Source: Isotricha intestinalis | Taxonomy: Eukaryota; Ciliophora; Litostomatea; Vestibuliferida; Isotrichidae | DNA: 16,040 nucleotides | Reading direction: 5' to 3' | Assembly (NCBI GenBank): GCA_023807065.1 | Contig: JAJJLU010004250.1 | Location: 1-16,040 of the forward strand | Shown here: one piece after another, positions 7,310 to 16,022 of the stretch | Layout: every line of letters starts with the position of its first letter | How positions within the stretch are numbered: the first letter of the stretch is position 1 | Program-made: the position numbers and the translations under genes | The notes under the pieces: generated by a model | What the model was told of the DNA's origin: nothing | What the model saw: only the letters and a program-made list of their open reading frames with translations | Database searches by the model: none

Positions 7310-10300
7310 TTAATTAGTGGTATTTAATTCTTCTTCATTAATTCCTACAAACTGAGAAAAAAATTCTTTCATTTGTTGAAAAGTTAAATTATTATTTAAA
7401 ACAATCCATGAAGAAACATTAATTAAATGATTTTCATTAGCTTCTCTTGGATCTTTACTTGATCCAGGAGACAAAAAAATTTCAAGTCTAAATCTTTTAT
7501 TATCATCTGATTTAACATTAAAATTTTCATAAAGTCTAAAAATAACATGAGAACAATAATCTAAATCAAAAATATTTCTTAATTCATATAAAGTTTTTTT
7601 ATCACCTAATAAAAAGGAATTATAACCATAAACTAATAAATTAATTAAAGCATACATATGAGAAGCACAAGTAAAATAAAATCTAGTTTTAACATGTCTC
7701 CAAGTACTTTTTATATCTGAAGTATCTACTCTACTTTGATCAAGTCCACTCCAATTATTATTATTTTCTTTTATATTATTTTCAAAATAAGGATTATTAT
7801 ATTTCCACCATATTAAATCTTTATATATTTTATTCATTAAAGGTTTTATTATTTTAATTCCAATATCTATTTTCTCTTTTATTGTTATTCCATATTCGAA
7901 AGGCATTAAAAAATGAGATATTAAAAGAATATTTTCATATAATTCATAAGCTTCCTCATCTAACATATCTTTATTATGTATTATATCATATTTTATATTA
8001 TCATATATATCTGGAATTTTTGTTACATCAAATTTACCTGTTTTCTTATTATAGAAATCTAATCTAAGTTTTTTATATCTTTTATATATTAATATTTCTT
8101 TCTCTTCTTGACAATCTGGTATTATGATATTACTATGATTCTTTAAATCTGATGTTATTATTTTTTCCTTTCTTGTTTCTCCACTTTCACATGAACTTAC
8201 TGTTCTATGAGATAATGCTTTTGTTCCTTTTATTGAATTTGATTTTTGATTTTTTATTGAATTATCTTCCTCTTTTTTTTTATTTTTTTCTTTCTTATTA
8301 TCTTGTGATAATATATCATTATTTAAATTATTATCTGATAAAAAACTATTTCTTTTTTCCATATAATTAGGATTATTAATTAAATAAGAATCTGAATCAT
8401 TAGCAAGTTCATCATTTGAAAGAAAAGTTTTAAACTTCTCTAAAATTTTATCAATTAATTCTAATATAACTTCCATCCTTCTAAAACCATTATTAATTTT
8501 TTTCATTAAACCAAAAACAGGATATTTCAAATCATCTTGATTTTGATTATCCCAATTATTAATATCATTATTAGTATTATTCCAATCAGGATAAATAGAA
8601 TTTTTATCAAACAAAGAATTAAATTTGTCTAAAATATTTCCATTATAATTTAAACATTCTGAAATTTCATGTTTAATCTTCCCTTTAACTTCAGGAATTT
8701 GGTCATTAGTAACATCTAAAGCATTTGTAATATTTTCATCTCTTCTCACCATTGAAGTAATAATAGGAGTAATAGGCCCATCAAATTGTAATAAACCTTT
8801 TAAAAAAGAAGCAGCAGTTTTTAAGCATCTTCCTTCTTCAGCAGAATAACATTTTAAATCATGTCTATATGTAGAATGTAATCTTAATATACCTCCATCA
8901 CCTAATGATGAAGGATATATTTGATATCTGAATGTATTACCTAATAATTGAGATTGCTCTATTCCTGAATGTGTTATTGTTCCTCCCCATTTTAATATTA
9001 ATAATGCTTTTGTTACTCTTATCTTCTTTTCATTTAATTTATTATTTTTTTCTATTACATATTCTAATGGCTTTAATTGAATTTTTCGAGTCATTCCTTC
9101 AAAATTCATATTTTTTTCTAATATTAATTTCATTTGAATTAATTTTGAATTAAAATCATTGTTTATTTCATTTAAATGAGAGGACTCTATTTTATTATTT
9201 TCTAATAGTTTTGTTACTATTTTTAATACTGTCATTAATTCTTTTGGTTTCTTTAATTTTATTTCTTGTAATTTTTCTTCTTCATTATCAAATAAATCAT
9301 CATTATTACCATATATATCAAATAAAGATAATAAATCTTTATCTTTAACAACAAGTTTCATTTTTTGTTTTGGTGATCTATCAGCATGTCTAAAAACAGC
9401 AACAACACTTCTTAATTCTTCTTCATATTTAATATTATTATTATTATTTTTATTAGGTATTTTTAAATTTTTATAAATAGGAACTTTCCTAATATAAATA
9501 GGTTTTTCTAAAAATAATTTCATATCTAATTTTTGTAATATCATTCTTCTAATTAATATAGCACAATCTTCATTATATTTTTTATTTCCTTTAACAAAAG
9601 ACCATCCATTTACATCACAAACATAACTTTTTCCTTTAGATCTTAAAATATCAAAACCACAAATATTTTGTTTAAATCTTTTAACAATTTTCCTCGCAAA
9701 ATCCTTTTCTTGAGGAGTTAAATTGATAGGATATCTAATTTCTTTTCCATCAGGACTTCTTTGAACTTTACCATCTAAAGAAGGACTTTTTCTAGCTTCA
9801 GCATGAGCATATTCAGGTCCAATAGTATAAACTTTAATATCAAAACCATCAGTTTGTAAAAATTCTTCATATATATAACTTTGATCTCTTCTTATATTAT
9901 TTACTTTTGGAAAAAATAAAGAACATTCATCTTTTGTTTTTCTAAATAATCTTTTTGAACCTCCTCCTAAATTTGGAGGGTAATAAATATATATAAAATG
10001 ATCATCTCCATTTGCTGGTTTTTCTACGAATGGCTTATTTAATTTTTGACCTTTATATTCTATGTGATCATCAAATTCTATTAAATCTTCTTTTTCTATA
10101 TTTTGATTCTGGGAATTTTCATTGTTTGAATTTATGGAGTTTTGACTGTTTTCTTCTTGAGAATTTTCTTCTACAATTTTATTATTTTGAACATCATTCA
10201 ACCCTTCATTTTTATTACTTTTTTCTTCATTTTTTTCTTCAGGTAAAAAATCAGATAAATTTAAATTATTATTCATTTTTTCTAATTCTTCATGAAAACT

Positions 10301-10750
10301 TTGAATTCTTTTTTCAATTTCTAAGCTTTTATTTAAATGTACATTTTCACCATCATTATCAATAATTTCTCCTCTATCAATAATAATATCATTAGGAACA
10401 GAAATTCTTTCTTCTTTTAAAATAGCAAGAACTTTTCTCCTATCCCAAAACACTTTTTGCATTTCAAAGTCATTTAATAAAAAAGGGTTTCTTAAATGAA
10501 TATATTGTAAACCTTTATTGTAAGGAAATCCATCACTAAAAAAAATTATTAAAGCTTCAACGATTGGCCATTCTTCAATTGATTTTCCAAATATAATACT
10601 TTCATCAAATATTATTATTGTTATTTCAGTAAATTGTCTTATACCGTTTAATATGTTTTGCATATGCTTTGAATATACTTTTTTTTCCATTGCACAAATT
10701 CCTAGTTTTATTGTTTTTTGTACTTTTTCTTGATTTTGATTTTTGTCCAT
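7310..10750 (-). CDS. Inositol hexakisphosphate/diphosphoinositol-pentakisphosphate kinase (PPIP5K/Vip1), 1146 aa
   Basis: This is a bifunctional enzyme of inositol pyrophosphate metabolism. The N-terminal ATP-grasp kinase adds a beta-phosphate at position 1 of InsP6 or 5-InsP7, and the C-terminal histidine-acid-phosphatase-like domain removes it (family knowledge). The kinase spans about residues 14-410: LGICAMEKK at 16-24, SDGFPYNKGLQYIHLR, WDRRKVL, FVEKPANGDDH from 241, PNLGGGSKRLFR, EEFLQTDGFDIKVYTIG, HAEARKSPSLDGKV and DVNGWSFVKGN at 379-389. Asp379 and Asn381 are likely metal ligands. The phosphatase domain starts about 445 with RHADR at 454-458, contains the STYRHDLKCYSAEEGR region, and has a late SHMYAL segment with His1031. 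Both halves look intact. Asn/Glu-rich insertions lie at about 165-230 and 780-877. No introns. Cytosolic by family. It is divergent from the WD40 gene across 154 bp. Identification is very secure. Confidence 0.97.
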   Translation of the reverse strand: MDKNQNQEKVQKTIKLGICAMEKKVYSKHMQNILNGIRQFTEITIIIFDESIIFGKSIEEWPIVEALIIFFSDGFPYNKGLQYIHLRNPFLLNDFEMQKVFWDRRKVLAILKEERISVPNDIIIDRGEIIDNDGENVHLNKSLEIEKRIQSFHEELEKMNNNLNLSDFLPEEKNEEKSNKNEGLNDVQNNKIVEENSQEENSQNSINSNNENSQNQNIEKEDLIEFDDHIEYKGQKLNKPFVEKPANGDDHFIYIYYPPNLGGGSKRLFRKTKDECSLFFPKVNNIRRDQSYIYEEFLQTDGFDIKVYTIGPEYAHAEARKSPSLDGKVQRSPDGKEIRYPINLTPQEKDFARKIVKRFKQNICGFDILRSKGKSYVCDVNGWSFVKGNKKYNEDCAILIRRMILQKLDMKLFLEKPIYIRKVPIYKNLKIPNKNNNNNIKYEEELRSVVAVFRHADRSPKQKMKLVVKDKDLLSLFDIYGNNDDLFDNEEEKLQEIKLKKPKELMTVLKIVTKLLENNKIESSHLNEINNDFNSKLIQMKLILEKNMNFEGMTRKIQLKPLEYVIEKNNKLNEKKIRVTKALLILKWGGTITHSGIEQSQLLGNTFRYQIYPSSLGDGGILRLHSTYRHDLKCYSAEEGRCLKTAASFLKGLLQFDGPITPIITSMVRRDENITNALDVTNDQIPEVKGKIKHEISECLNYNGNILDKFNSLFDKNSIYPDWNNTNNDINNWDNQNQDDLKYPVFGLMKKINNGFRRMEVILELIDKILEKFKTFLSNDELANDSDSYLINNPNYMEKRNSFLSDNNLNNDILSQDNKKEKNKKKEEDNSIKNQKSNSIKGTKALSHRTVSSCESGETRKEKIITSDLKNHSNIIIPDCQEEKEILIYKRYKKLRLDFYNKKTGKFDVTKIPDIYDNIKYDIIHNKDMLDEEAYELYENILLISHFLMPFEYGITIKEKIDIGIKIIKPLMNKIYKDLIWWKYNNPYFENNIKENNNNWSGLDQSRVDTSDIKSTWRHVKTRFYFTCASHMYALINLLVYGYNSFLLGDKKTLYELRNIFDLDYCSHVIFRLYENFNVKSDDNKRFRLEIFLSPGSSKDPREANENHLINVSSWIVLNNNLTFQQMKEFFSQFVGINEEELNTTN

Positions 10751-10904
10751 AAAAAATTTATTTGTTTAATTTTAATGATAAAAATTTATGATATAATGGG
10801 TTTTTTAATTTTAGGAAAAAATAAAAATATTTATAATAATTATTATTATCATTCGTTTTTTCTTTCATTTTAATTTCTTTTAAATTATTAATTTTTTTTT
10901 AAAA
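10751..10904. promoter_or_regulatory. Divergent intergenic region, probable bidirectional promoter
   Basis: The 154 bases between the start codons of PPIP5K (minus) and the WD40 gene (plus) must hold both 5' ends. The sequence is almost pure A/T, with a T-rich run ending in AAAA before the plus ATG. No specific factor site can be named; promoter function is inferred from layout alone. Confidence 0.45.
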
Positions 10905-11828
10905 ATGAAATTAAATGTTAAAAATTTGAAAAATATTGCTACATTAAATCAAGAAAGTAGAATTAATAATTTATTATTATTAAAAAAAGAAAAATGTTTT
11001 GTAAGTTGTTCAAATGATGCATTGATTAAAATATTTTCATATGAAAATTCAAAATATGAATGTTTAATAACAATAAAAGAACATTCAAAAGCAATTTATA
11101 ATATTCAAGAAACAAAAAAAGGAGAAATTATTTCAAGTTCAAATGATGAAACAATTAAAATTTTTTCTTTTAATTTATCTAATAAAACTTATCAATGTTT
11201 ATTAACTTTTAAAGGTCATAAAGAGGAAGTTTTTAAAGCAATTGAACTTTCAAATGCAAATAATATTTATGCATCTTGTTCAGCAGATAATATTATGTTA
11301 ATTTGGAATAGAGAAACAAATCAAACTCAAACTATATTTAAATTAAAATTTATGATATGGTGTATTTTAGAAATATCAAATAATAGAATTGTTTTTTCAT
11401 CTTCAGATCCTCAAAGACCAAGATTAATTTTTTTAAATTATAAAAATTTAAAATATAAACATGAAATGAATCTAATTTCTTGTTCTGGAAATAATGGTAT
11501 TTGTAATATTAAAAATAATTTAATTGCAATTATTTCTTTTGGAGCAATTTTTATTGTAAATACTGATTTATATATATTAGAACAATATTTTAATTTTGAT
11601 GAATATTCTTATTTGTGGTGTGTTTATTCTTTAAGTAATGAAAATTTAGTTATTTCTGGTTATGTAGATAATATTTTTCAATATGATTATAAAATTGGGA
11701 AAATTATTGGTAAATCAAGTATGTTTTTACATGATCTTGCAATTCTTTCAATTATTGAACTTGAAAATAATGTTTTAATAACTTGTTCTACTGATTCTAC
11801 AATTAAAATATGGAAATTCGAATATTAA
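10905..11828 (+). CDS. WD40-repeat beta-propeller protein, 307 aa
   Basis: The protein consists almost entirely of WD40-like repeats of about 40 residues, enough for one seven-bladed propeller. Clear repeats include SCSNDALIKIFSY (about 34-46), SSSNDETIKIFSF (about 75-90), GHKEEVF followed by SCSADNIMLIWNRE (about 100-140), and the last blade TCSTDSTIKIWKFEY at the C-terminus. The middle blades (about 140-260) are degenerate and lack most Trp-Asp pairs. The GH and structural Asp residues are kept in blades 2, 3 and 7. Such propellers are protein-interaction platforms without catalysis, so the partner cannot be read from sequence. No other domain, signal peptide or intron. Start is the first ATG, after TTTTTTAAAA; stop is TAA. 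It is divergent from PPIP5K, which may mean shared control (inference). Confidence 0.9.
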   Translation: MKLNVKNLKNIATLNQESRINNLLLLKKEKCFVSCSNDALIKIFSYENSKYECLITIKEHSKAIYNIQETKKGEIISSSNDETIKIFSFNLSNKTYQCLLTFKGHKEEVFKAIELSNANNIYASCSADNIMLIWNRETNQTQTIFKLKFMIWCILEISNNRIVFSSSDPQRPRLIFLNYKNLKYKHEMNLISCSGNNGICNIKNNLIAIISFGAIFIVNTDLYILEQYFNFDEYSYLWCVYSLSNENLVISGYVDNIFQYDYKIGKIIGKSSMFLHDLAILSIIELENNVLITCSTDSTIKIWKFEY

Positions 11829-11958
11829 TAATTCTGTATAAATATTCTTTTTAAAAATTAACTTCCACAAAATAAAATTGATATATTAATTGAATTAATT
11901 AATTTTAAAAATTAATTTACTTGTAATACTATTAAATTATTATCAATTGATGTTATAA

Positions 11959-12211
11959 AGTTTTTTTCCAAGATTATTATTTTATAATAAATATCCAATT
12001 TCAAAAGATTTTATTCAATTTATAAAAGAAAACAATTACAAGGATTAAATAAAGATCAAAAAGAATATCTCTTAATTTCTAATTAGGAAGGGAATCAATA
12101 TTCATATATCCTTTATTATTAGATAAATTTTATGATAGTATTCTGATTTATAAAATACCAAGAGAAAAAATGAAAATGATGAATTTAATTATTTATAAAT
12201 GTTTGTTATGA
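11959..12211 (+). pseudogene. Frameshifted coding remnant, possibly a DCN1-like C-terminus
   Basis: Three plus-strand frames carry protein-like text one after another. YPISKDFIQFIKENNYKD (from about 11992) ends in TAA. A second frame gives GLNKDQKEYLLISN before a TAG. A third gives YPLLLDKFYDSILIYKIPRE (from 12107) and runs to TGA at 12209-12211. No GT donor exists between the second and third pieces, so splicing does not explain the switch and decay is more likely. The order KDQ...L, then PLLLDKF, loosely recalls the end of the DCN1/PONY cullin-neddylation domain (DQW...L..F, then WP-IDEF), but this is weak and unverified. The remnant sits just downstream of, and in the same orientation as, the WD40 gene. 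Confidence 0.5.
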
Positions 12212-12267
12212 ATTTTTCTTCAATTATAATTTTTTATACTAAATTATGTGTTTTCAAAATTTTTAAT

Positions 12268-13482
12268 TTAATTAATATTATATTTACTACAAAAGTCATC
12301 CCACCAATTACAATCCTTTAATATTTTTTTAACTAAATCTTCACAATTTCCTTCAAGAAATAAGTGATTATTAATAATATTATTAAAATCAAAATCACCA
12401 ACTTCTTCTTTATTAATTAAAACAACCCAAGATTTAAGAATAAAAGGAAGAAGAGAAAAAGGTTCAACTTTTAAAGAAGTTCCAATAATAAATCCAATAT
12501 CACTTAATTGAATTTTTTCAAATTCTTCTCCAACTTTTTTATCTAAATTTTCTCCATATAATATTATATTTGGTTTACAAGGAATATTACATTTTGGACA
12601 ATATTTTATTTCTCCTTTTTCAATTAACTCTTTTAATTCTTTTATATCTATTTTTTCATTACATTTTATACAATTTGATTCCAATAAATTTCCATGAACA
12701 AAACATATTTTTTCTTTATCTATTCCAGCTTTTAATTCTAAACCATCTATATTTTGAGTATATATTTTTCCAACAATATTATTATCAATTAAATATTTCA
12801 TAAAATAATGAGTTAAATTAGGTTTATAAGAATCAAATTTTAACTCTTTTAAAAATTCATATAATAATTGAGGTTTTTGAATAAATAAATCTTTAGAAAA
12901 AAAATCTTCAACTTTCTCTAAATTATATTTTTTCGAAATATTATGATAAATACCTTTAAAATCAGGAATTCCAGAATTAACACTAATTCCAGAACCAACA
13001 AGAAAACAACCATTAATAAATTTTTTATTTTTTAACATTTCAATAAAATTACCATATTTAATATTAAAAATTTGATCTTTATCCATTTTCATTTTATCAT
13101 TAATATTATTTTTACTAGGAGAAAAATTATCTCCAAATTTAAAATCAGAAAGAATTTGAATATATGGAATTGTTTTTGGACTTTCAATATAAGAACCTAA
13201 ATCTGAAAAACCTTCAGTTTCACATAAATAACACCAAACACTTAAATCTAATAAACTTATACATATTGAATGTTCTGGATTTTCTTTTAAATGCTTTTGA
13301 TAATGATTGTTCATATATCTTCCACAAAATGCTTCTGAACATGATATACATATCCATAATTCTGTGTTTATTTCACAATATTTACATTTGTATTTTTCAA
13401 AAGGTTCCTGTTTAAATTTTTCTAATGGATATAATGGAATTTGTAATATGTGAGGACAATCTGTTTTTACTGATACTATCAT
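12268..13482 (-). CDS. Sirtuin with N-terminal UBP zinc finger, 404 aa
   Basis: This is a predicted NAD+-dependent protein deacylase fused to a ubiquitin-binding finger. ZnF-UBP, residues 9-87: all twelve expected zinc ligands are visible (C9, H11, C33, C36, C45, C48, C53, H60, H64, H71, C84, C87). CGRY with Arg55, and LDLSVWCYLC with Trp83 and Tyr85, match the HDAC6 BUZ pocket that grips the free Gly-Gly end of ubiquitin. SIR2 domain, about 145-385: GSGISVNSGIPDFKG (163-177), YTQNIDGLE, catalytic His263 in VHGN, structural zinc C271/C274/C295/C298, PNIILYGE and GTSLKVEPF. Two changes in the NAD loop are notable: the usual GAG is GSG (Ser164) and PDFR is PDFK (Lys176). UBP-SIR2 fusions are known, as I recall, in Dictyostelium and Entamoeba. 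No signal peptide or intron. Convergent with the WD40 gene. Confidence 0.95.
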   Translation of the reverse strand: MIVSVKTDCPHILQIPLYPLEKFKQEPFEKYKCKYCEINTELWICISCSEAFCGRYMNNHYQKHLKENPEHSICISLLDLSVWCYLCETEGFSDLGSYIESPKTIPYIQILSDFKFGDNFSPSKNNINDKMKMDKDQIFNIKYGNFIEMLKNKKFINGCFLVGSGISVNSGIPDFKGIYHNISKKYNLEKVEDFFSKDLFIQKPQLLYEFLKELKFDSYKPNLTHYFMKYLIDNNIVGKIYTQNIDGLELKAGIDKEKICFVHGNLLESNCIKCNEKIDIKELKELIEKGEIKYCPKCNIPCKPNIILYGENLDKKVGEEFEKIQLSDIGFIIGTSLKVEPFSLLPFILKSWVVLINKEEVGDFDFNNIINNHLFLEGNCEDLVKKILKDCNWWDDFCSKYNIN

Positions 13483-13757
13483 TTTTTTTTATATTTTTTT
13501 TTTTGTGTTTTTGATTTAAATTTTCTTTCTGGAGATTAACTTTTTTTATCATTAAATCTTAAAAAAATAATCTTATATAAATCAATTGGGAAATAAGAAA
13601 ACCACAAAAATTAAAGAAATATTCAATTATGTTTTTTACCATATCTACAATAAAAAATAATATTTATGAATTAATAACCACAGAAATTTAAAATTATAAA
13701 TTCTAATAAAAAAAATATTTTCTAAATTATAAACTACTTATATATAATTATATAAAC
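13483..13757. other. Intergenic region upstream of the sirtuin gene
   Basis: This AT-rich spacer separates two minus-strand genes. It should contain the sirtuin promoter at its left end. The sirtuin ATG is preceded on its strand by a long A/T run ending in seven or more A residues. I see no coding remnant, repeat or RNA. Confidence 0.45.
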
Positions 13758-14990
13758 TCAAATTGTAAAAAGAATAAAATCTTGATTATTTTTTCTTAAA
13801 TTTACACTTTCAAATTTGTTTTTAACTATATCAAACATATATAAATTTTTTAAATCATTTTTATTTATAATTTTAGGAAATTTTTTAGATGAATTATTAC
13901 CCAATAAATATAGTCTAAAAATATTATTATTACAATATTTAATTTTATATAAAGCATTAAAGTAAAAAGTATTATTAATATTTTTCACTAATATTTTCAA
14001 TATTTCTTGTTTATATGATTTTATAAACTTAATCAATAAACAATATTGCATCACAGAAATATATTGTAATTTATTTATTATTTTTAGAAATTCATTTTTA
14101 TTAAATGAACAAATATTTGAAGGAAGTAAACATTTACTTTTATTTTGACTTCTACTTTTTGTATTTAAATTTAGTTTTTTTTGATAAGATAAATCTCTTT
14201 TTTTAATTGTTTGATTTTCATTATGAATTGTTAAATATTTCCTATATTTCAAAATATTAAAAGTTAATTCAAATTTCTTTTTTTTATTTGATAAATAATT
14301 AGATATATTTAAATTTGGTTTTATTTTTTTATTAAAAGGATAATATGAACAAATCTTTTGTATTCTATCATTTTTATAATCATTAATTTCAATTTCATTT
14401 TCTTCTTTAATAACATTACAATTATCTAAAAGAAGTGAATAATGTTTATTTAAAGAGTGCTCTTCCTTTTTGAAATTATTAATATTTAAAGCAAGTAAAT
14501 AAGAATCAGTAATGTTTAGAGGATTATAATTAAATTTTTTTGTTGTTAAACTATTTTTTAATTTAATAAATGAAGAATTTTGAAAATCACATGAATTTTT
14601 ATTGTTTAATGTAGATTCTTCTTCTTCATTAAATGAACAATCTAAATCAGAAATATTAACTTTAATATCATCTTCTTTAGTACTTGAATTACAACTATCT
14701 ATTTGAATTTCATTTTCTTTTTTACTTTTTTTTATTAAAGATAAATCTAAATGCTTTTTTAATTTTAATTTATTTATTTTTGTAAATTTCTTTTTAAATA
14801 TATCTTCAGTCGAAATAAACTTTTTTTCTTTTGAATTTGAATTTATATTTAAACAAATTTTCCTTTTATTCATTTGAATTTTCCTTCTTTTTCCTCTTAA
14901 AGAATTATCAATAAAAATAAAATTGATATTAGTCAAATAATTCTTGTTTAAATGTTTTAAATCTTTTTTATTATTTTCAATCATAGACAT
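13758..14990 (-). CDS. Orphan basic Asn/Lys-rich protein, 410 aa
   Basis: I do not recognise this protein. The N-terminal third is very basic, with GKRRKIQMNKRK near residue 33 that could act as a nuclear localisation signal, then a Ser/Asp/Glu-rich stretch (about 95-135). The C-terminal third (about 310-410) is more hydrophobic and probably folded, with YISVMQYCLLIKFIKSYKQE, ALYKIKYCNNNIFRLYLLG and NDLKNLYMFDIVKNKFESV segments. No known motif, signal peptide or clear membrane helix. The start is ATG TCT ATG, so Met1 or Met3 could be used. The stop is TGA; if TGA were read through, a TAG follows after eight more codons. Length, composition and a long open frame support a real gene, but function cannot be assigned. 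Confidence 0.75.
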   Translation of the reverse strand: MSMIENNKKDLKHLNKNYLTNINFIFIDNSLRGKRRKIQMNKRKICLNINSNSKEKKFISTEDIFKKKFTKINKLKLKKHLDLSLIKKSKKENEIQIDSCNSSTKEDDIKVNISDLDCSFNEEEESTLNNKNSCDFQNSSFIKLKNSLTTKKFNYNPLNITDSYLLALNINNFKKEEHSLNKHYSLLLDNCNVIKEENEIEINDYKNDRIQKICSYYPFNKKIKPNLNISNYLSNKKKKFELTFNILKYRKYLTIHNENQTIKKRDLSYQKKLNLNTKSRSQNKSKCLLPSNICSFNKNEFLKIINKLQYISVMQYCLLIKFIKSYKQEILKILVKNINNTFYFNALYKIKYCNNNIFRLYLLGNNSSKKFPKIINKNDLKNLYMFDIVKNKFESVNLRKNNQDFILFTI

Positions 14991-15100
14991 GATTTAAATT
15001 TTTATTAAAAAAAAATTAAAACATTGAAAAAAAATAAATAAAAAAAATAAGTTTTAAATGATGACCAAAAAATAAAATAACCTAATTAAATTTATTGATT

Positions 15101-15673
15101 TCATTTTTTAATCTCTGCATCATCAAAATCATCATCATCTTCTAAATCTAAATTTTTTTTAATAGCATAAGTACAAAATTCATCAAACAAAATAACACCT
15201 CCATGATTTGTATCAATGCTATTAAATTCTTTCTCAGGATCATTAATTTTAATTCCCCATTTTTCTAAAGTAGGAATAGCTTTTTTAAACTCATTTAAAT
15301 TAATTTTAAAGTCATCAGAAGAATCAATTCTACAAAACATAACATAATATTCAAAATATTGTCTAAGATAAACTAAAATTATTCTAAATTCTAACCAACC
15401 AACATAATCATCACCATATTTTGAAGATGATTTAACCGCTGTTTTTGCTGCTTGGAATGCTCTTAAACTTACTTTTTTTAATTTAAATATATCTGGTAGT
15501 TGTAAAACATCCCTTAAACCTTTATCAAATTCAGCTAATGATATGTAATTATTTCCATTAATATCTATTTGATCCCAAAGATCTCTTCTTTTTTTTCTGT
15601 CTTCTGCTGTTTTTTTTATTGGAAGTCTAGATAATAAAGAATCCCAATCATAGTTTTTGTAGTCACTTTGCAT
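15101..15673 (-). CDS. EF-hand protein of the flagellar calcium-binding (FCaBP/calflagin) type, 190 aa
   Basis: This is a small four-EF-hand calcium sensor. Family features are the region before EF1 (KKTAEDRKKRRDLWDQID), a degenerate second hand with GWLEFRIILVYLRQYFE, and KAIPTLEKWGIKINDPEKEF between hands 3 and 4, which parallel trypanosome calflagin/FCaBP. Loop 1 (37-48, D-x-N-x-N...E48) looks canonical. Loop 3 (117-128, DSSDDFKINLNE) and loop 4 (154-165, DTNHGGVILFDE) keep Asp1 and Glu12 and probably bind calcium. Loop 2 is degenerate. The N-terminus is MQSD, without the Gly2/Cys needed for the myristoyl/palmitoyl flagellar anchor of calflagins, so membrane targeting by that route is not expected. 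The C-terminus is acidic (DLEDDDDFDD). Start is the first ATG, preceded by AAAAAA; stop is TGA. A ciliary or cytosolic calcium role is inferred from the family only. Confidence 0.88.
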   Translation of the reverse strand: MQSDYKNYDWDSLLSRLPIKKTAEDRKKRRDLWDQIDINGNNYISLAEFDKGLRDVLQLPDIFKLKKVSLRAFQAAKTAVKSSSKYGDDYVGWLEFRIILVYLRQYFEYYVMFCRIDSSDDFKINLNEFKKAIPTLEKWGIKINDPEKEFNSIDTNHGGVILFDEFCTYAIKKNLDLEDDDDFDDAEIKK

Positions 15674-16022
15674 TTTTTTATTTGAAATTTTTTATTATAT
15701 TTTCTTAAATTACTTTATAATTGAAAATATTTCATTGATATATATTCCTTATAATTTATGTGCTTTTAATTACAAAAATATTAATATTAGGTGAAGTTAT
15801 TATGTAGTTTTTCTCCTTTACTTTATTTAACTTTATCTAATTTTAATACTCATAATATTGATTATGTGAGTTAGATTTTTAATAATTATTTAAAAGAATA
15901 TTATTTATTTTTTTTTATTTTTTTGAAAAATTTTTTTGTTAAAAATTAATTAATTTTTTATACATTTTCTGTTTATATTTGTTATCGATATTTATATTCA
16001 GTTTTTTTTATTTGGAAAAAAT
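15674..16022. other. Intergenic region at the right end
   Basis: This AT-rich, T-tract-rich sequence lies upstream of the EF-hand gene and, if 16023 is a true start, forms a divergent promoter region. No coding remnant, repeat or RNA gene is seen. Confidence 0.4.

Noticed and set aside
10012..10365. 117-codon plus-strand open frame
   Set aside because: It lies antisense to the conserved PPIP5K kinase region and its low-complexity insertion; composition is that of a shadow.
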